From: Leptolyngbya ohadii IS1
GTDB lineage: Bacteria; Cyanobacteriota; Cyanobacteriia; Elainellales; Elainellaceae
Reading direction: 5' to 3'
Assembly (NCBI RefSeq): GCF_002215035.1
Contig: NZ_NKFP01000006.1
Coordinates: 3,625,080 to 3,689,079 of the forward strand
Length of the DNA: 64,000 bases
Below are positions 1 to 8,707 of the stretch, piece after piece. Numbering within the stretch: position 1 is the stretch's first letter; every line of letters begins with the position of its first letter. The notes under the pieces were generated by a model. That model was not told the DNA's origin. It made no database searches and saw nothing but the letters and a program-made list of their open reading frames with translations. The position numbers and the translations under genes were made by a program.

Positions 1-207
1 GTGGGTAATGCCCTGCATCGCAGAGGAGAGGGTTTCAGGCTGACGGATATCCCCGATCGCCGCTTCGACCTTATCGTCAAACAGCTTTTTTGCTTTCTCG
101 GCACTGCGCGTCAGAACTCTTACCGGAATTTCCTTCTCCAGCAGTTTCGCTACCGCCAACTGTCCTACGCCGCCCGTTGCGCCCACCACCAATACCAGAT
201 TTGCCAC
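1..207 (-). CDS. NAD(P)-binding SDR/NmrA-like protein, N-terminal fragment
   Basis: Only the first 69 codons are present; the gene runs leftward off the window. The start is a GTG at 205-207, chosen because AGGAGG (217-222 read on the minus strand) lies 9 bases before it. The product begins with a hydrophobic strand and then GATGGVG (residues 9-15), the dinucleotide-binding loop of atypical short-chain dehydrogenases of the NmrA type. VRVLTR and GDIRQPETL follow in the places where that family continues the cofactor site. Cyanobacteria carry many such proteins with roles from quinone reduction to assembly factors. The substrate cannot be told from this fragment. Confidence 0.8.
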   Translation of the reverse strand, partial: MANLVLVVGATGGVGQLAVAKLLEKEIPVRVLTRSAEKAKKLFDDKVEAAIGDIRQPETLSSAMQGITH

Positions 208-372
208 GATCGCCCGCCTCCTACCTCAATCCTTCATCCGTCAGGATTTAGTGTAAGGGCATGATCCATTTCCTGAATCTGCTAAACGAATTAAATTCAG
301 TGAAATGAATACGTCAGGGGAAAGCGGCAAGAGGGCTTGGCAAACCTGAGATTGCTCTCATTTCACGGCAGT

Positions 373-1431
373 CTATCTTCCCAAAAGGCGATCGATCTCG
401 CTCATTCCACCAGGCTGCTCTCCAGTTCCCCCCAAAGGCGATCGGGCATTTACACGCAAAGAATTACCTTCTCGCGACAGATCGCTGTAGGGAAGCGGCT
501 GAGTTCCGGTGAGTTTTGCCTGACCCTCGGCAACCAGAGCGGCGGCTGAAGCATTGTCAATCAATTGCTGCATGGCGGTAATACGATCGGGCAGACTGGG
601 CTGATCGGCATCGGGTTCAGCATTCGGAATGCGGCTTAAAACTGCCATTGCTCGCAGGCATCCCTGAGGTTCAAAGCCCGCCTGAGTTGTATAGCGATAT
701 CCCGCTTCATCGGCTTCTAATTCCTGCTGCCGTGCAGCTGCGGCAAATTTTTCGTTGAGTTGGGCAACCTGCTCATAATAGGCATCCATCTGTTCCTGGA
801 TTTCTTCAGACGGATCACCCATAGCGCCTTGGGAAATTGCCCCACCCACACCACTTAAAACACTGCCGCCGATCACCCCTAGCGGACCCAGGAAGCCCAG
901 AAAGCCGCCCAGCGTTCCAACCACGTTTCCTGCCGTAGCCGCCCCGTTTGCCCTGCGAGTCATCTGCTGACTTTGTGCCACCATCTGCTGACTAAGTTGC
1001 TCTGCCAGCTGCGCCTGCTGAACTGCTCGTGCCTCTTCTCCCAAAGCAATGTGCTGCTTGACGCTGTGCCCCATCTCATGTGCCACAACGCAGGCGATCG
1101 CCGCAGGATCTCCCGCTAGCTGATCTAGCAGACCCCGATGAACCGCAACGCGATTAGGCTGCGTAGCAAAAGCATAGTTATCGTAGGTGGGCACAATCTC
1201 CACTCTCCACGGGCTGTCATCTAACCCATTGGCTCGCGCCATTCGTTCCACAATCCGATACAGCACATACATATCGCCCGGTAATTCTGCCTGGGCACGA
1301 TCGTAAGAGGAACTTTCGGCTGGAGCAGGAGGCGACGAAGATTGCGCCTGGGCGATCGGTGCAGTAACGGTGAGAGCCAGCATTCCCAGAGCCGACAGTC
1401 CGGCAATTTTTCGGGTGAAACGGGTAATCAT
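373..1431 (-). CDS. M48 family metalloprotease, exported
   Basis: Zinc metallopeptidase of the M48 (HtpX/Oma1/BepA-like) family. The zinc site HEMGH is at about residues 118-122, and the third ligand lies in the QELEADEAGYRY segment downstream. I start at MITRFTRK (ATG 1429-1431) because it is followed by a typical signal peptide (Lys/Arg start, hydrophobic stretch, cleavage near AQAQ). An in-frame start 63 bases upstream would place the signal peptide internally. A Gly/Ala-rich stretch rich in LGGFLGFLG in the middle may insert in or lie on a membrane. The mature protein probably acts in the periplasm in envelope protein quality control (inferred). It is a single gene on the minus strand, and the family is clear. 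Confidence 0.88.
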   Translation of the reverse strand: MITRFTRKIAGLSALGMLALTVTAPIAQAQSSSPPAPAESSSYDRAQAELPGDMYVLYRIVERMARANGLDDSPWRVEIVPTYDNYAFATQPNRVAVHRGLLDQLAGDPAAIACVVAHEMGHSVKQHIALGEEARAVQQAQLAEQLSQQMVAQSQQMTRRANGAATAGNVVGTLGGFLGFLGPLGVIGGSVLSGVGGAISQGAMGDPSEEIQEQMDAYYEQVAQLNEKFAAAARQQELEADEAGYRYTTQAGFEPQGCLRAMAVLSRIPNAEPDADQPSLPDRITAMQQLIDNASAAALVAEGQAKLTGTQPLPYSDLSREGNSLRVNARSPLGGTGEQPGGMSEIDRLLGR

Positions 1432-1599
1432 CCTAATCAATCCTCCAACTGAGCAAACGTTCCCGCTAGCGAAACACCAACAAACTAGAACCACTGCTTA
1501 ATCTAGTCAGCGATCGAGGATAAGTCGGGGAGGTCTTAACGTTTCTTCACGCTTCCCTCTTCCGCCCTACCCCACCGCAAGGAATCTGATACACTATCC

Positions 1600-1649
1600 T
1601 GTCCTCTCTCCCTGCCCCCCTGCCCTCTACTCCCCACTCCCCACCCCCC
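1600..1649. repeat. C-rich low-complexity spacer
   Basis: About 50 bases made of CCCTGCC/CTCCCCA-type units lie directly before the SDR start codon. Similar G/C-skewed tracts occur at 7562-7608, 18650-18725 and 41041-41075, always between genes. They look like degenerate minisatellite spacers rather than coding or regulatory sequence. Confidence 0.6.
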
Positions 1650-2411
1650 ATGCAAACCTTCTCCAGCAAAACCGTCCTCATCACTGGCGCATCCGGCGGC
1701 ATTGGTCGCGCAACCGCGATCGCCTTTGCCAAAGCAGGAACAACCGTTGCCCTTCACTACGGTCAAAGATCAGAAAAAGTAGAGCAGGTGCGGCAGGAAC
1801 TCAGCGGAGAGGGTCATATTCTGGTGCAGGCGGACTTGAACGATCCGATTGCGATCGAAAAGATGGTGAATGAGACGATCGCCCAGCTTGGCAGGATTGA
1901 TATTTTGGTGAACAATGCGGGAGTTTATCAGCTTCATCCGCTGGATCAGGTTTCCTACGAAGAATGGCAGCAGGCTTGGCAGGAGACGATCGGCGTGAAT
2001 TTAATGGGGGCTGCAAATATTGCCTATTGTGTGGCGCGGCACATGATCGATCGACGGCAGGGACGCATTGTAAACGTTTCGTCGCGGGGTGCATTTCGAG
2101 GAGAGCCGATCGCCAATGCATACGGAGCTAGCAAAGCGGGATTGAATGCCCTGAGTCAGTCGCTTGCTCAACATCTTGCCCCCTATAATATCGGCGTGAC
2201 GGCAGTTGCACCCGGATTTGTAGAAACGGAAATGGCACGATCGGTATTAGACAGTCCAGACGGTAACGCCATCCGTCAGCAAAGCCCCTTTGGACGAGTT
2301 GCTACCCCAGAGGAAGTTGCCCATACGATTCTGTTTCTTGCCGCCGAGGAATCGCTGTTTTTGAGTGGGACGATCGTGGATGTGAATGGAGCCAGCTACC
2401 TGCGATCGTGA
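1650..2411 (+). CDS. SDR family NAD(P)-dependent oxidoreductase
   Basis: Classical short-chain dehydrogenase of 253 residues, close to the family norm. The cofactor loop TGASGGIG is at residues 12-19, NNAG near 90, a catalytic Ser in NVSSRG near 145, and the Y158-x3-K162 catalytic pair is intact. The C-terminal part (APGFVETEM, then FGRVATPEEVA and SGTIVDVNGA) matches the FabG/glucose-dehydrogenase-like branch. The substrate is not predictable; 3-oxoacyl-ACP reductase is one possibility, but a paralogue is as likely. No Shine-Dalgarno is visible, and the ATG directly follows a C-rich low-complexity tract. It converges with the next gene, with 1 base between the stop codons. Confidence 0.88.
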   Translation: MQTFSSKTVLITGASGGIGRATAIAFAKAGTTVALHYGQRSEKVEQVRQELSGEGHILVQADLNDPIAIEKMVNETIAQLGRIDILVNNAGVYQLHPLDQVSYEEWQQAWQETIGVNLMGAANIAYCVARHMIDRRQGRIVNVSSRGAFRGEPIANAYGASKAGLNALSQSLAQHLAPYNIGVTAVAPGFVETEMARSVLDSPDGNAIRQQSPFGRVATPEEVAHTILFLAAEESLFLSGTIVDVNGASYLRS

Positions 2412-2412
2412 C

Positions 2413-2970
2413 TTAAATTCGGGCGGTTTGATGCTGCATTCGGCGGCGCAGCGGTGTATCAATTTCCGGCGGAGTCCTGCAAATGTATTCCATCACGCTG
2501 TCCTGATCCGCTGGTGATAAGCTCTCGTAGTAACGCACCGCAGACTCGATCGAAAAAGGAACGCCTAATTTTTCAGGGAAGTTGGGCGGAATTGCCGTCC
2601 AGATTGCTGCGGAAATTTCCTTTGATTCACACCATTCGCGCACGATTCGATCGATGTTCGTTTGTTCAGGATATTCTGCGATCGAACTGCGATTCTGCTC
2701 TAGATCGATATAGCCAATCTTGTCGATCGTAGTTCCTTCCCGCTGGCGTAAATCTTCGATCGCATCTTCCAGATGAGTACAAGAACTTCTTGCCCAGAGT
2801 GTCGGGCAGTTCACACCATTCTCTAAATCCAGGACAACGGTGAGTCGCTTATTGTCCGCAATTTTGGAAAATTCGAGCGACAAAACTGGACCATCGGTTT
2901 CCCAGGAGCCTTCATAAGAGAGACCATCTGGCTTCCAAATTAATGATCCCCAACCGAGTATTGCAATCAT
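2413..2970 (-). CDS. hypothetical protein, possible GGCT-like fold
   Basis: A 185-residue soluble protein with no signal peptide or membrane segment. Its start (ILGWGSLIWKPDGL) resembles the YGSLIW opening of gamma-glutamylcyclotransferase/ChaC-fold proteins, where a Gly-Ser-Leu loop binds the gamma-glutamyl group. I could not identify the catalytic Glu of that family with confidence, so an enzymatic role is only a suggestion. The rest is acidic and Trp-rich (ESAVRYYESLSPADQDSV). It is a single gene that converges on the upstream SDR gene. Confidence 0.6.
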   Translation of the reverse strand: MIAILGWGSLIWKPDGLSYEGSWETDGPVLSLEFSKIADNKRLTVVLDLENGVNCPTLWARSSCTHLEDAIEDLRQREGTTIDKIGYIDLEQNRSSIAEYPEQTNIDRIVREWCESKEISAAIWTAIPPNFPEKLGVPFSIESAVRYYESLSPADQDSVMEYICRTPPEIDTPLRRRMQHQTARI

Positions 2971-3203
2971 TCTCTTAATCGTTCGCTTTATATTTCACAG
3001 GATGTTCGAGGTTGAATCACTGAGAAGTGAGAAAATTCAGTGCAGATGCAATGTAACGGTAAATGAAGCTTGTCCGATCGTAACGAACACAATTCACAAA
3101 TAATTAGCTCCCAGGATAGAGCTTGTGTTGCCCGTTCTTTCCCCGTCCTTGCAAATTATTGAACGAACAGGACAGAATAAAGAAAACGATCGCCTCTCTC
3201 TCC

Positions 3204-3683
3204 ATGCACTCATCTCCATCTACTGCGACCTCTCACGCTGCATCTAATCCTGCATCCCAGCCGACCTGGAAAATCAAACTGCTCTACGACAGCGAATGTC
3301 CGCTCTGTGTCCGGGAAGTTAACTTTTTGCGCCGCAAAGATGCCGATCGCGGTCTGGTCGAGTTCGTCGATATCGCTGCGGACGATTACGATCTGGCGCT
3401 GCACGGCGGCATTGACTACGAAACCGCTATGGCACGAATTCACGCAGTTTTACCCGATGGGACGATCGTTAAAAACGTGGAAGTCTTCCGTCGCGTTTAC
3501 GAAGTGCTGGGCATGGGCTGGATCTATGCCATTACCAAACTGCCGATCGTGGGATGGCTTGCCGACGCGGTTTACGGAGTGTGGGCAAAATTGCGGCTAC
3601 GGTTAACTGGACGGGCGGATCTGGAAGCGATCGTGGCTGAACGAAATCAGAGACTTTGTGATACGGATCGCTGTCGCATCTAA
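3204..3683 (+). CDS. DCC1-like thiol-disulfide oxidoreductase family protein (DUF393)
   Basis: The sequence LLYDSECPLCVREVNFL near residue 30 is the hallmark of the DUF393/DCC family, a thioredoxin-like fold with a CxxC redox pair (here CPLC). The remainder (FVDIAADDY, VLPDGTIVKNVEVFRRVYE, GMGWIYAITKLP) follows the family pattern, with a short C-terminal hydrophobic/basic part. Proteins of this type occur widely in cyanobacteria and plastids; their partner is unknown. I start at ATG 3204 (MHSSPST) because the 27 residues gained from an in-frame ATG at 3123 are not family-like. No clear ribosome site supports either start. Confidence 0.8.
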   Translation: MHSSPSTATSHAASNPASQPTWKIKLLYDSECPLCVREVNFLRRKDADRGLVEFVDIAADDYDLALHGGIDYETAMARIHAVLPDGTIVKNVEVFRRVYEVLGMGWIYAITKLPIVGWLADAVYGVWAKLRLRLTGRADLEAIVAERNQRLCDTDRCRI

Positions 3684-3712
3684 TACAACAGAAGATTGGA
3701 CATAGAATCAAA

Positions 3713-3741
3713 GTCCCCCGCCTGTGGGGGATTTAGGGGGC
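3713..3741. repeat. Short palindromic repeat, CCCCC/GGGGG type (copy 1)
   Basis: GTCCCCC, a short spacer and GGGGGATTTAGGGGGC lie between two genes. A variant with the same layout occurs at 30932-30956. The C5/G5 arms can form a hairpin, so this may serve as a weak terminator for the DCC1-like gene, but there is no U-tract. It matches a type of short palindrome that I know to be dispersed in many cyanobacterial genomes. Confidence 0.6.
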
Positions 3742-3790
3742 AATGCAGGATCTAAATGACTTTTCAAACCGCGTTCAAGAAAAACCCCAG

Positions 3791-4432
3791 TCAAGCCTCC
3801 ACCCGATCGAGAACTGTCCCCTTCACACAGGTACTCGTCAGCGTCGTGCCCTGAAGATTCGCGCCTTCCAGTTCGGCACAGAGCAGATTTGCCCCGCTCA
3901 GATTCGCACCTGCTAAATTGGCGTCTCGCAGATCGGCTTCCTCCAGGTTTGCCCCAGTCAGGATCGCCCCCTGAAGGTCTGCCTGTGCCAGATTTGCGCC
4001 TGATAGATTCGCGCTGTTAAAGTTAACGCCTCGCAGGTCTGCCCCCCGCAGATCAACTCCCTGCAAGCTCACGCCCATCAAATTCGCACCGCTGAGGAAT
4101 GCGCCTGCCAGGGTAGTTTGTGCGAGCCTTGCCTGCATCAGATTCGCGCCGCGCAGGTTTGCCCCCCGCAGGTCTGCCTCGGATAGGTCTGCCTGCATCA
4201 GATTTGCGCCCACTAAATTCGCCCGCAGGTCGGCTCCCACTAGACAGCAGCCCATCAGGCTTGCACCGTCCAGATTCGCTCCAGTGAGGGTAGTTGCGGT
4301 CAGATCGGCTCCGTTCAGCGTTGCGCCTGCCAAATTAACCCGACTGAGATTTACCTTCGAGAGATCTTCGTCTTCCAGGTCTGCCCCTGCCAGCCGTTTT
4401 ACCTTTCCGGCGCGGATTGCTTCAATGTCCAT
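3791..4432 (-). CDS. Pentapeptide repeat-containing protein
   Basis: 213 residues, nearly all in A(D/N)LXX pentads after a short start (MDIEAIRAGKVKRL), predicting a right-handed quadrilateral beta-helix. Near residue 68-75 one unit is only four residues (ADLR, then ANLVG), so the helix register slips by one position there. No signal peptide is seen, so it is probably cytosolic. The gene follows the DICT/HD-GYP-like sensor gene by 26 bases on the same strand and is probably cotranscribed with it. Pentapeptide proteins serve as scaffolds, DNA mimics or regulators; nothing here picks among these. Confidence 0.88.
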   Translation of the reverse strand: MDIEAIRAGKVKRLAGADLEDEDLSKVNLSRVNLAGATLNGADLTATTLTGANLDGASLMGCCLVGADLRANLVGANLMQADLSEADLRGANLRGANLMQARLAQTTLAGAFLSGANLMGVSLQGVDLRGADLRGVNFNSANLSGANLAQADLQGAILTGANLEEADLRDANLAGANLSGANLLCAELEGANLQGTTLTSTCVKGTVLDRVEA

Positions 4433-4458
4433 AGTTTTACTTCTTCAGCAGGATAACC

Positions 4459-5880
4459 CTAGCGACTGGGTGTAATGGTTTCTTCTGGCTCGATTCCGAG
4501 TCCGCCCGACAGCAGTTCTTCCTCCGAGTGAGAGTCTAGTAGCCACAGTCCAGCGGCAATCTTAGGTAGGGCAACCGGAAGACTCATTCCCTGCTGCATC
4601 GCGCTCACCAGCAATCCCAGTGCCTCGACTAGCTTTGGGTCAAACTGCCCATTGGCTTTTTGCTGACAGGACTGGTACGCCTGCAACACCGTTTCCATTT
4701 CGTCTAATCCGCCCGATCGCCCCTGGGTCAGGTTTTGCTGAAAGTCTGCCAGCAGTGCCAGAATCCGGGATTCGAGGGGAATTTCATCGCCGGATAGCCC
4801 TGCGGGTGTGCCCGAACCGTCCCAGCATTCAGTTTGGTGAGTGAGAATTGTGGCGATCGCCTTGAGCCGCTGCATTTTCCGCAGCACTTTCACCCCTGGA
4901 ATAACCGGACTGGCGGGTGCAGCAAGATGATCAGAATCCCGCGAACTGAGAACGGTTTCGATCGGCTGAAGGAAAGCGATTCTGTGTAAAAGTCCCGCCA
5001 AGCGCAAACGGTGAAGCTGCCACGCCGGGAGGTCTAGAAGCTGTCCCATTGCCTCCGCCAGGGTTGCCACTTCCGCAGCCGCGTTGGGATTGCTGATGTC
5101 GGTCTGATCAATTAGTTGAGCAATTCGCAGGAGTGCCTGGAGTTCGTTGGAGGTCAGGTTGTTCGCCAGCGCATGGTGCTTTTGTTGGTCGGTCTGCTGG
5201 TTATCCTCCAGATAATCAATCACTCGCATCACAATGTCGCCCAGGTGATCAGCAGTTGGCTTGTTACAGAGGGCTTCGGGATGCTGCGATCGTTCAACAA
5301 TTTGCGTGAGCTGCTGCTGAAGCTGTGCCTGAAGAGTGGGGTTGTAGCGTCCCGCATGGTCGATCATCAGTCCAGCGGTTTCCTGGACCAGATTCGGCTC
5401 AAACGTCCAGAGTCCGTAGAATTTACGCTCCAGGTCGGTCTGCGGCTTGCCTGCGACTTCGTAATCTTCCTCAGAAAGCTCCTGGCACAGCACCATTGCC
5501 GTATAGTCTGGCGACACGATAATTAAGTGCCATTCCTGCGCCACTGGATCGGCGGGATCGAGCGTTACCAAATCCACATTTGCCTTGTGGCTCGTTGGAT
5601 GTTCGAGAAAGCCTGCGTCCGTGCCTGCCAGAATCACGACCTGCTGCGATCGATCGGCGATGTCTCCGTAGCGATCGGCTTCCTGGAGATACCATTTGCC
5701 CCGCTGAAATGCAGTTAGCATCATAGGCTGATAATCTGCCGCCAGGATCGCATCCTCCAGGGCGTGACAGAGGGCAACCAGCGTGTTTTTGTAGTACACC
5801 CCAAAGTTTAGCGGTCGCTTCCCCGGCGTGCCCGATCGATGTGCGTCACCCAGCTTTTGCAGAATGGAACCTTGCAACAT
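4459..5880 (-). CDS. DICT sensory domain protein with degenerate HD-GYP-like domain
   Basis: 473 residues. The N-terminal part (from FGVYYKNTLVALCHALEDAI to about residue 170) matches the DICT domain, a presumed sensor often linked to light- or c-di-GMP-signalling proteins. The C-terminal part is related to HD-GYP phosphodiesterases: HQTECWDGSGTPAGL near residue 346 followed by IPLESRILALLADF aligns with HHERWDGSGYP...IPLEARILAVADAF. The catalytic HD pair is absent (LLHRIAF near 295 where HDIGK is expected) and GYP has become GTP. Phosphodiesterase activity is therefore unlikely, and the module may bind a ligand or a partner. It forms a probable operon with the pentapeptide gene downstream. 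Confidence 0.8.
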   Translation of the reverse strand: MLQGSILQKLGDAHRSGTPGKRPLNFGVYYKNTLVALCHALEDAILAADYQPMMLTAFQRGKWYLQEADRYGDIADRSQQVVILAGTDAGFLEHPTSHKANVDLVTLDPADPVAQEWHLIIVSPDYTAMVLCQELSEEDYEVAGKPQTDLERKFYGLWTFEPNLVQETAGLMIDHAGRYNPTLQAQLQQQLTQIVERSQHPEALCNKPTADHLGDIVMRVIDYLEDNQQTDQQKHHALANNLTSNELQALLRIAQLIDQTDISNPNAAAEVATLAEAMGQLLDLPAWQLHRLRLAGLLHRIAFLQPIETVLSSRDSDHLAAPASPVIPGVKVLRKMQRLKAIATILTHQTECWDGSGTPAGLSGDEIPLESRILALLADFQQNLTQGRSGGLDEMETVLQAYQSCQQKANGQFDPKLVEALGLLVSAMQQGMSLPVALPKIAAGLWLLDSHSEEELLSGGLGIEPEETITPSR

Positions 5881-6056
5881 TGCGGCGAATTAAGCAAAAC
5901 TTCTAGCTTCTATCATCGCAAATGATTCCGTTTCTTCAAGGGGTCTCTTCGAGGCGATCGATCTCTTCAGGACGATCAATGAGGAGGCGTTCCCTTTCAG
6001 CTTTGGTCAGACGTTATGATAGAGATGTTAAGCAATGTAACACAGGTTAGAAGTTT

Positions 6057-7565
6057 ATGGTAGAGCAACACGGTCGGCGCGTGGTCGTGATTGGGGCAGG
6101 CATCGGCGGATTAACGGCAGCGGCACTCCTGGCGCATCGGGGAGATTCCGTCCTGGTACTGGATCAGGCGATCGTCCCAGGGGGCTGTGCTTCTACATTT
6201 AAGCGACGCGGCTTTATCTTCGATGTGGGCGCGACCCAGGTGGCGGGACTGGAACCGGGAGGAATTCATCACCGAATTTTCGAGGAACTGAATATCGAAC
6301 CGCCTGCCGCCACTCAAATCGATCCTGCCTGTGCGGTCTACTTGCCCGGAGAAATGGAACCGATCAACGTCTGGCGCGATCCGCAGCGATGGAAGACCGA
6401 ACGCCAGCGACAGTTTCCTGGCAGCGAACCCTTCTGGCAACTGATGGCAGATTTGTTTCGCTATAGCTGGGCATTTCAATCCCGTGACCCGGTGCTGCCG
6501 CCGCGCAACCTCTGGGACATCACGCAACTCGCCAAAGCCGTCCGTCCCGATACCCTGCTGACCCTGCCGCATACGTTCACGACCGTTGGACAGGTGTTGC
6601 GCTGGTATGGTTTGGGAAACGATCGCCGTCTCAAAACCTTTCTGGATATGCAGCTCAAGCTTTACTCCCAGGTAGACGCAGACCAAACCGCCCTCCTCTA
6701 CGCCGCCACCGCACTCGCCGTTTCCCAATCGCCCCACGGACTGTTTCACCTCCAGGGCAGTATGCAGACATTGAGCGATCGCCTCGTCGAATCTTTGGAG
6801 CGGGATGGGAGTCGATTACTCATGCGTCACACAGTTGAACAAGTCCACACAGAAGGACAGCGAGCCACCGCAGTTACGATTCGCAACCAGAAGACCGGAG
6901 AAGTTTGGACGGAGCCTGCCGATCATGTTGTCGCGAACGTCACGGTACAAAATCTGGTGAAGCTTTTGGGAGATGCCGCACCCTCTGGCTATCGCGATCG
7001 CGTCGAAAAACTGCCGCCCTCTTCAGGGGCTTTCGTGATCTACCTGGGCGTGAAACAGGATGCCCTGCCGGAAAACTGTCCGCCCCACCTGCAATTCCTC
7101 TACGACTACGCCGGACCGATCGCCGAAAATAATTCTCTCTTCGTTTCAGTCAGCAAACCCGGAGACGGACGCGCCCCCGCAGGTCATGCCACGATCGTCG
7201 CCTCTTCCTTCACCGATCCAAAAATCTGGTGGAATTGCTCGACCGAAGATTACCAGCAGCGCAAGCAGGAATATACGAATCAGGCGATCGATCGGCTCTC
7301 TCAATATTTCCATCTCACCCCTGAAACGATCGTGCATCAGGAAGCTGCAACCCCTCGCACCTTTGCCCACTACACCGGACGCAGTGAAGGTATCGTCGGC
7401 GGCATCGGTCAGCGTATTCCTACCTTTGGTCCCTTTGGATTTGCCACTCGAACTCCGGTGCGGTCGCTCTGGCTCGTCGGAGATTCAACCCATCCGGGAG
7501 AGGGAACGGCAGGGGTGAGTTATTCGGCTTTGACGGTGGTGAGGCAGATTGAGCAGCAGGGGTGA
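6057..7565 (+). CDS. crtD: C-3',4' desaturase CrtD (carotenoid oxidoreductase)
   Basis: FAD-dependent carotenoid desaturase of the CrtI/CRTISO superfamily, 502 residues. It has an N-terminal dinucleotide site (VVVIGAGIGGLTAAALLA, residues 9-26), then the family segment PGGCASTFKRRGFIFDVGATQ, and a C-terminal FAD-binding end (LWLVGDSTHPGEGTAGVSYS). The spacing and the long GATQVAGLEPGGIHHRIF stretch match the cyanobacterial CrtD group needed for myxol glycosides better than the carotene isomerase CrtH, whose N-terminus differs. CrtD introduces the 3',4' double bond in the acyclic end of monocyclic carotenoids at the membrane. It is transcribed alone, with chlI 1.2 kb downstream. Confidence 0.78.
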   Translation: MVEQHGRRVVVIGAGIGGLTAAALLAHRGDSVLVLDQAIVPGGCASTFKRRGFIFDVGATQVAGLEPGGIHHRIFEELNIEPPAATQIDPACAVYLPGEMEPINVWRDPQRWKTERQRQFPGSEPFWQLMADLFRYSWAFQSRDPVLPPRNLWDITQLAKAVRPDTLLTLPHTFTTVGQVLRWYGLGNDRRLKTFLDMQLKLYSQVDADQTALLYAATALAVSQSPHGLFHLQGSMQTLSDRLVESLERDGSRLLMRHTVEQVHTEGQRATAVTIRNQKTGEVWTEPADHVVANVTVQNLVKLLGDAAPSGYRDRVEKLPPSSGAFVIYLGVKQDALPENCPPHLQFLYDYAGPIAENNSLFVSVSKPGDGRAPAGHATIVASSFTDPKIWWNCSTEDYQQRKQEYTNQAIDRLSQYFHLTPETIVHQEAATPRTFAHYTGRSEGIVGGIGQRIPTFGPFGFATRTPVRSLWLVGDSTHPGEGTAGVSYSALTVVRQIEQQG

Positions 7566-7608
7566 AGGGGTAGATGGGTGGATGAGTGGGTGAGTGGGTG
7601 AGTGTTAG
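7562..7608. repeat. G-rich tandem spacer (GAGTGGGT-type units)
   Basis: Between crtD and the hydrolase gene lies a run of GATGGGTG and GAGTGGGT octamer-like units with few changes. It is not coding on either strand and looks like an unstable minisatellite. Confidence 0.6.
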
Positions 7609-7647
7609 GATTTCGGGGGTTGAGGCTGAAGTGAGGAATTTAAGCCA

Positions 7648-8484
7648 ATGCAGATGCCGCCTGATCAGTACATCAGCGTGAATGGAATTAGAACGCGCTA
7701 TTGGTCTGTGGGTGAAGCAGGCAGTCCCGTTCTTCTGATACATGGAGCAGGAGGTTCGGCTGACTACTGGTACAGGAATATTTTCAGCCTGGCGCAGCAG
7801 CACCAAGTCTACGCCCTAGATTGGGTGGGGTCAGGAAAATCCGATAAGCCCGAAGCAACCTACACCTATGAGGATTTGACGCAGTTTGCGTTGGCTTTTA
7901 TGGATGCTGTCGGTTTATCTAGCGCAAATGTCGTCGGAACTTCAGCGGGCGGTATTCTTGCGATGAAGCTTGCGTCCCAGTTTCCCGATCGCATTCAGAA
8001 ATTAGTTTTGTCTGGAAGTGCAGGTTTAGGGAAAGCCCTTGGACTTGGAATGCGTCTCTCTACAATTCCGGGCATTGGGGAGGCTTTGAATCGTCCGAGC
8101 CGCGCAACTGCTAAGTTCCTAATTCGCCAATGTGCCTATCGTCCAGAAACATTTCTGACGGATGATTTTGTAGATTTGGTTGAGCGGAACTTGCCTCTAC
8201 AAGTGTTGCAGTTTCAACTTCGCACATTTCGCACTGCTGCAAACTTTTCTGGGATGAAGTCAGACTTTCTAGCGCAGATTCGCAATAGTCTGCCAAAGAT
8301 TAAAGCTTCAACGCTCGTTTTATGGGGAAAGCAGGATCAAGTTACTTCTGTAAGCGGGGCTGAAATTGCAGCAAACGAAATTCCTGATGCAAAGCTGCAC
8401 CTATTCGACAATTGTGGACACTGGGCTTATTTAGAACATACAGAGGAATTTAATCAGCTTGTACTTGAGTTTTTGAAGGACTAA
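7648..8484 (+). CDS. alpha/beta fold hydrolase
   Basis: 278 residues with a complete alpha/beta-hydrolase triad. HGAGG forms the oxyanion loop near residue 34, the nucleophile elbow is GTSAGG with Ser99, the acid is Asp230 in LWGKQDQVTS, and the histidine is His258 in DNCGHWAYLE. A cap domain lies between about residues 125 and 205. No signal peptide is present. The substrate is unknown; related proteins include haloperoxidases, esterases and C-C bond hydrolases. Its codons are visibly more A/T-ending than those of crtD or chlI on either side, which may point to separate ancestry. Confidence 0.86.
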   Translation: MQMPPDQYISVNGIRTRYWSVGEAGSPVLLIHGAGGSADYWYRNIFSLAQQHQVYALDWVGSGKSDKPEATYTYEDLTQFALAFMDAVGLSSANVVGTSAGGILAMKLASQFPDRIQKLVLSGSAGLGKALGLGMRLSTIPGIGEALNRPSRATAKFLIRQCAYRPETFLTDDFVDLVERNLPLQVLQFQLRTFRTAANFSGMKSDFLAQIRNSLPKIKASTLVLWGKQDQVTSVSGAEIAANEIPDAKLHLFDNCGHWAYLEHTEEFNQLVLEFLKD

Positions 8485-8531
8485 GGAACCGCTAGCGACC
8501 TGATCATTCTGTTGCAACATCACATTCAGCT

Positions 8532-8557
8532 TCACATCAATGAATCACATCAATGAA
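8532..8557. repeat. 13 bp tandem duplication
   Basis: TCACATCAATGAA occurs twice, head to tail, in the spacer before chlI. A second exact tandem duplication lies at 8603-8630. Confidence 0.85.
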
Positions 8558-8602
8558 CAGGTGAGGGGACAGGTAAGGCAATGGAGGTCAGAAGGGCGGC
8601 AA

Positions 8603-8630
8603 GGATTGTAAAGAAAGGATTGTAAAGAAA
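8603..8630. repeat. 14 bp tandem duplication
   Basis: GGATTGTAAAGAAA occurs twice, head to tail, about 80 bases before the probable chlI -10 box. Such exact doublets suggest recent slippage. Confidence 0.85.
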
Positions 8631-8707
8631 AGCTTCTCACTGGGATTTCGATCGAGGGCGCGGGTGAGTGGTGAATCGATAGTATGTCACAATAGATAAC
8701 GGTTATT

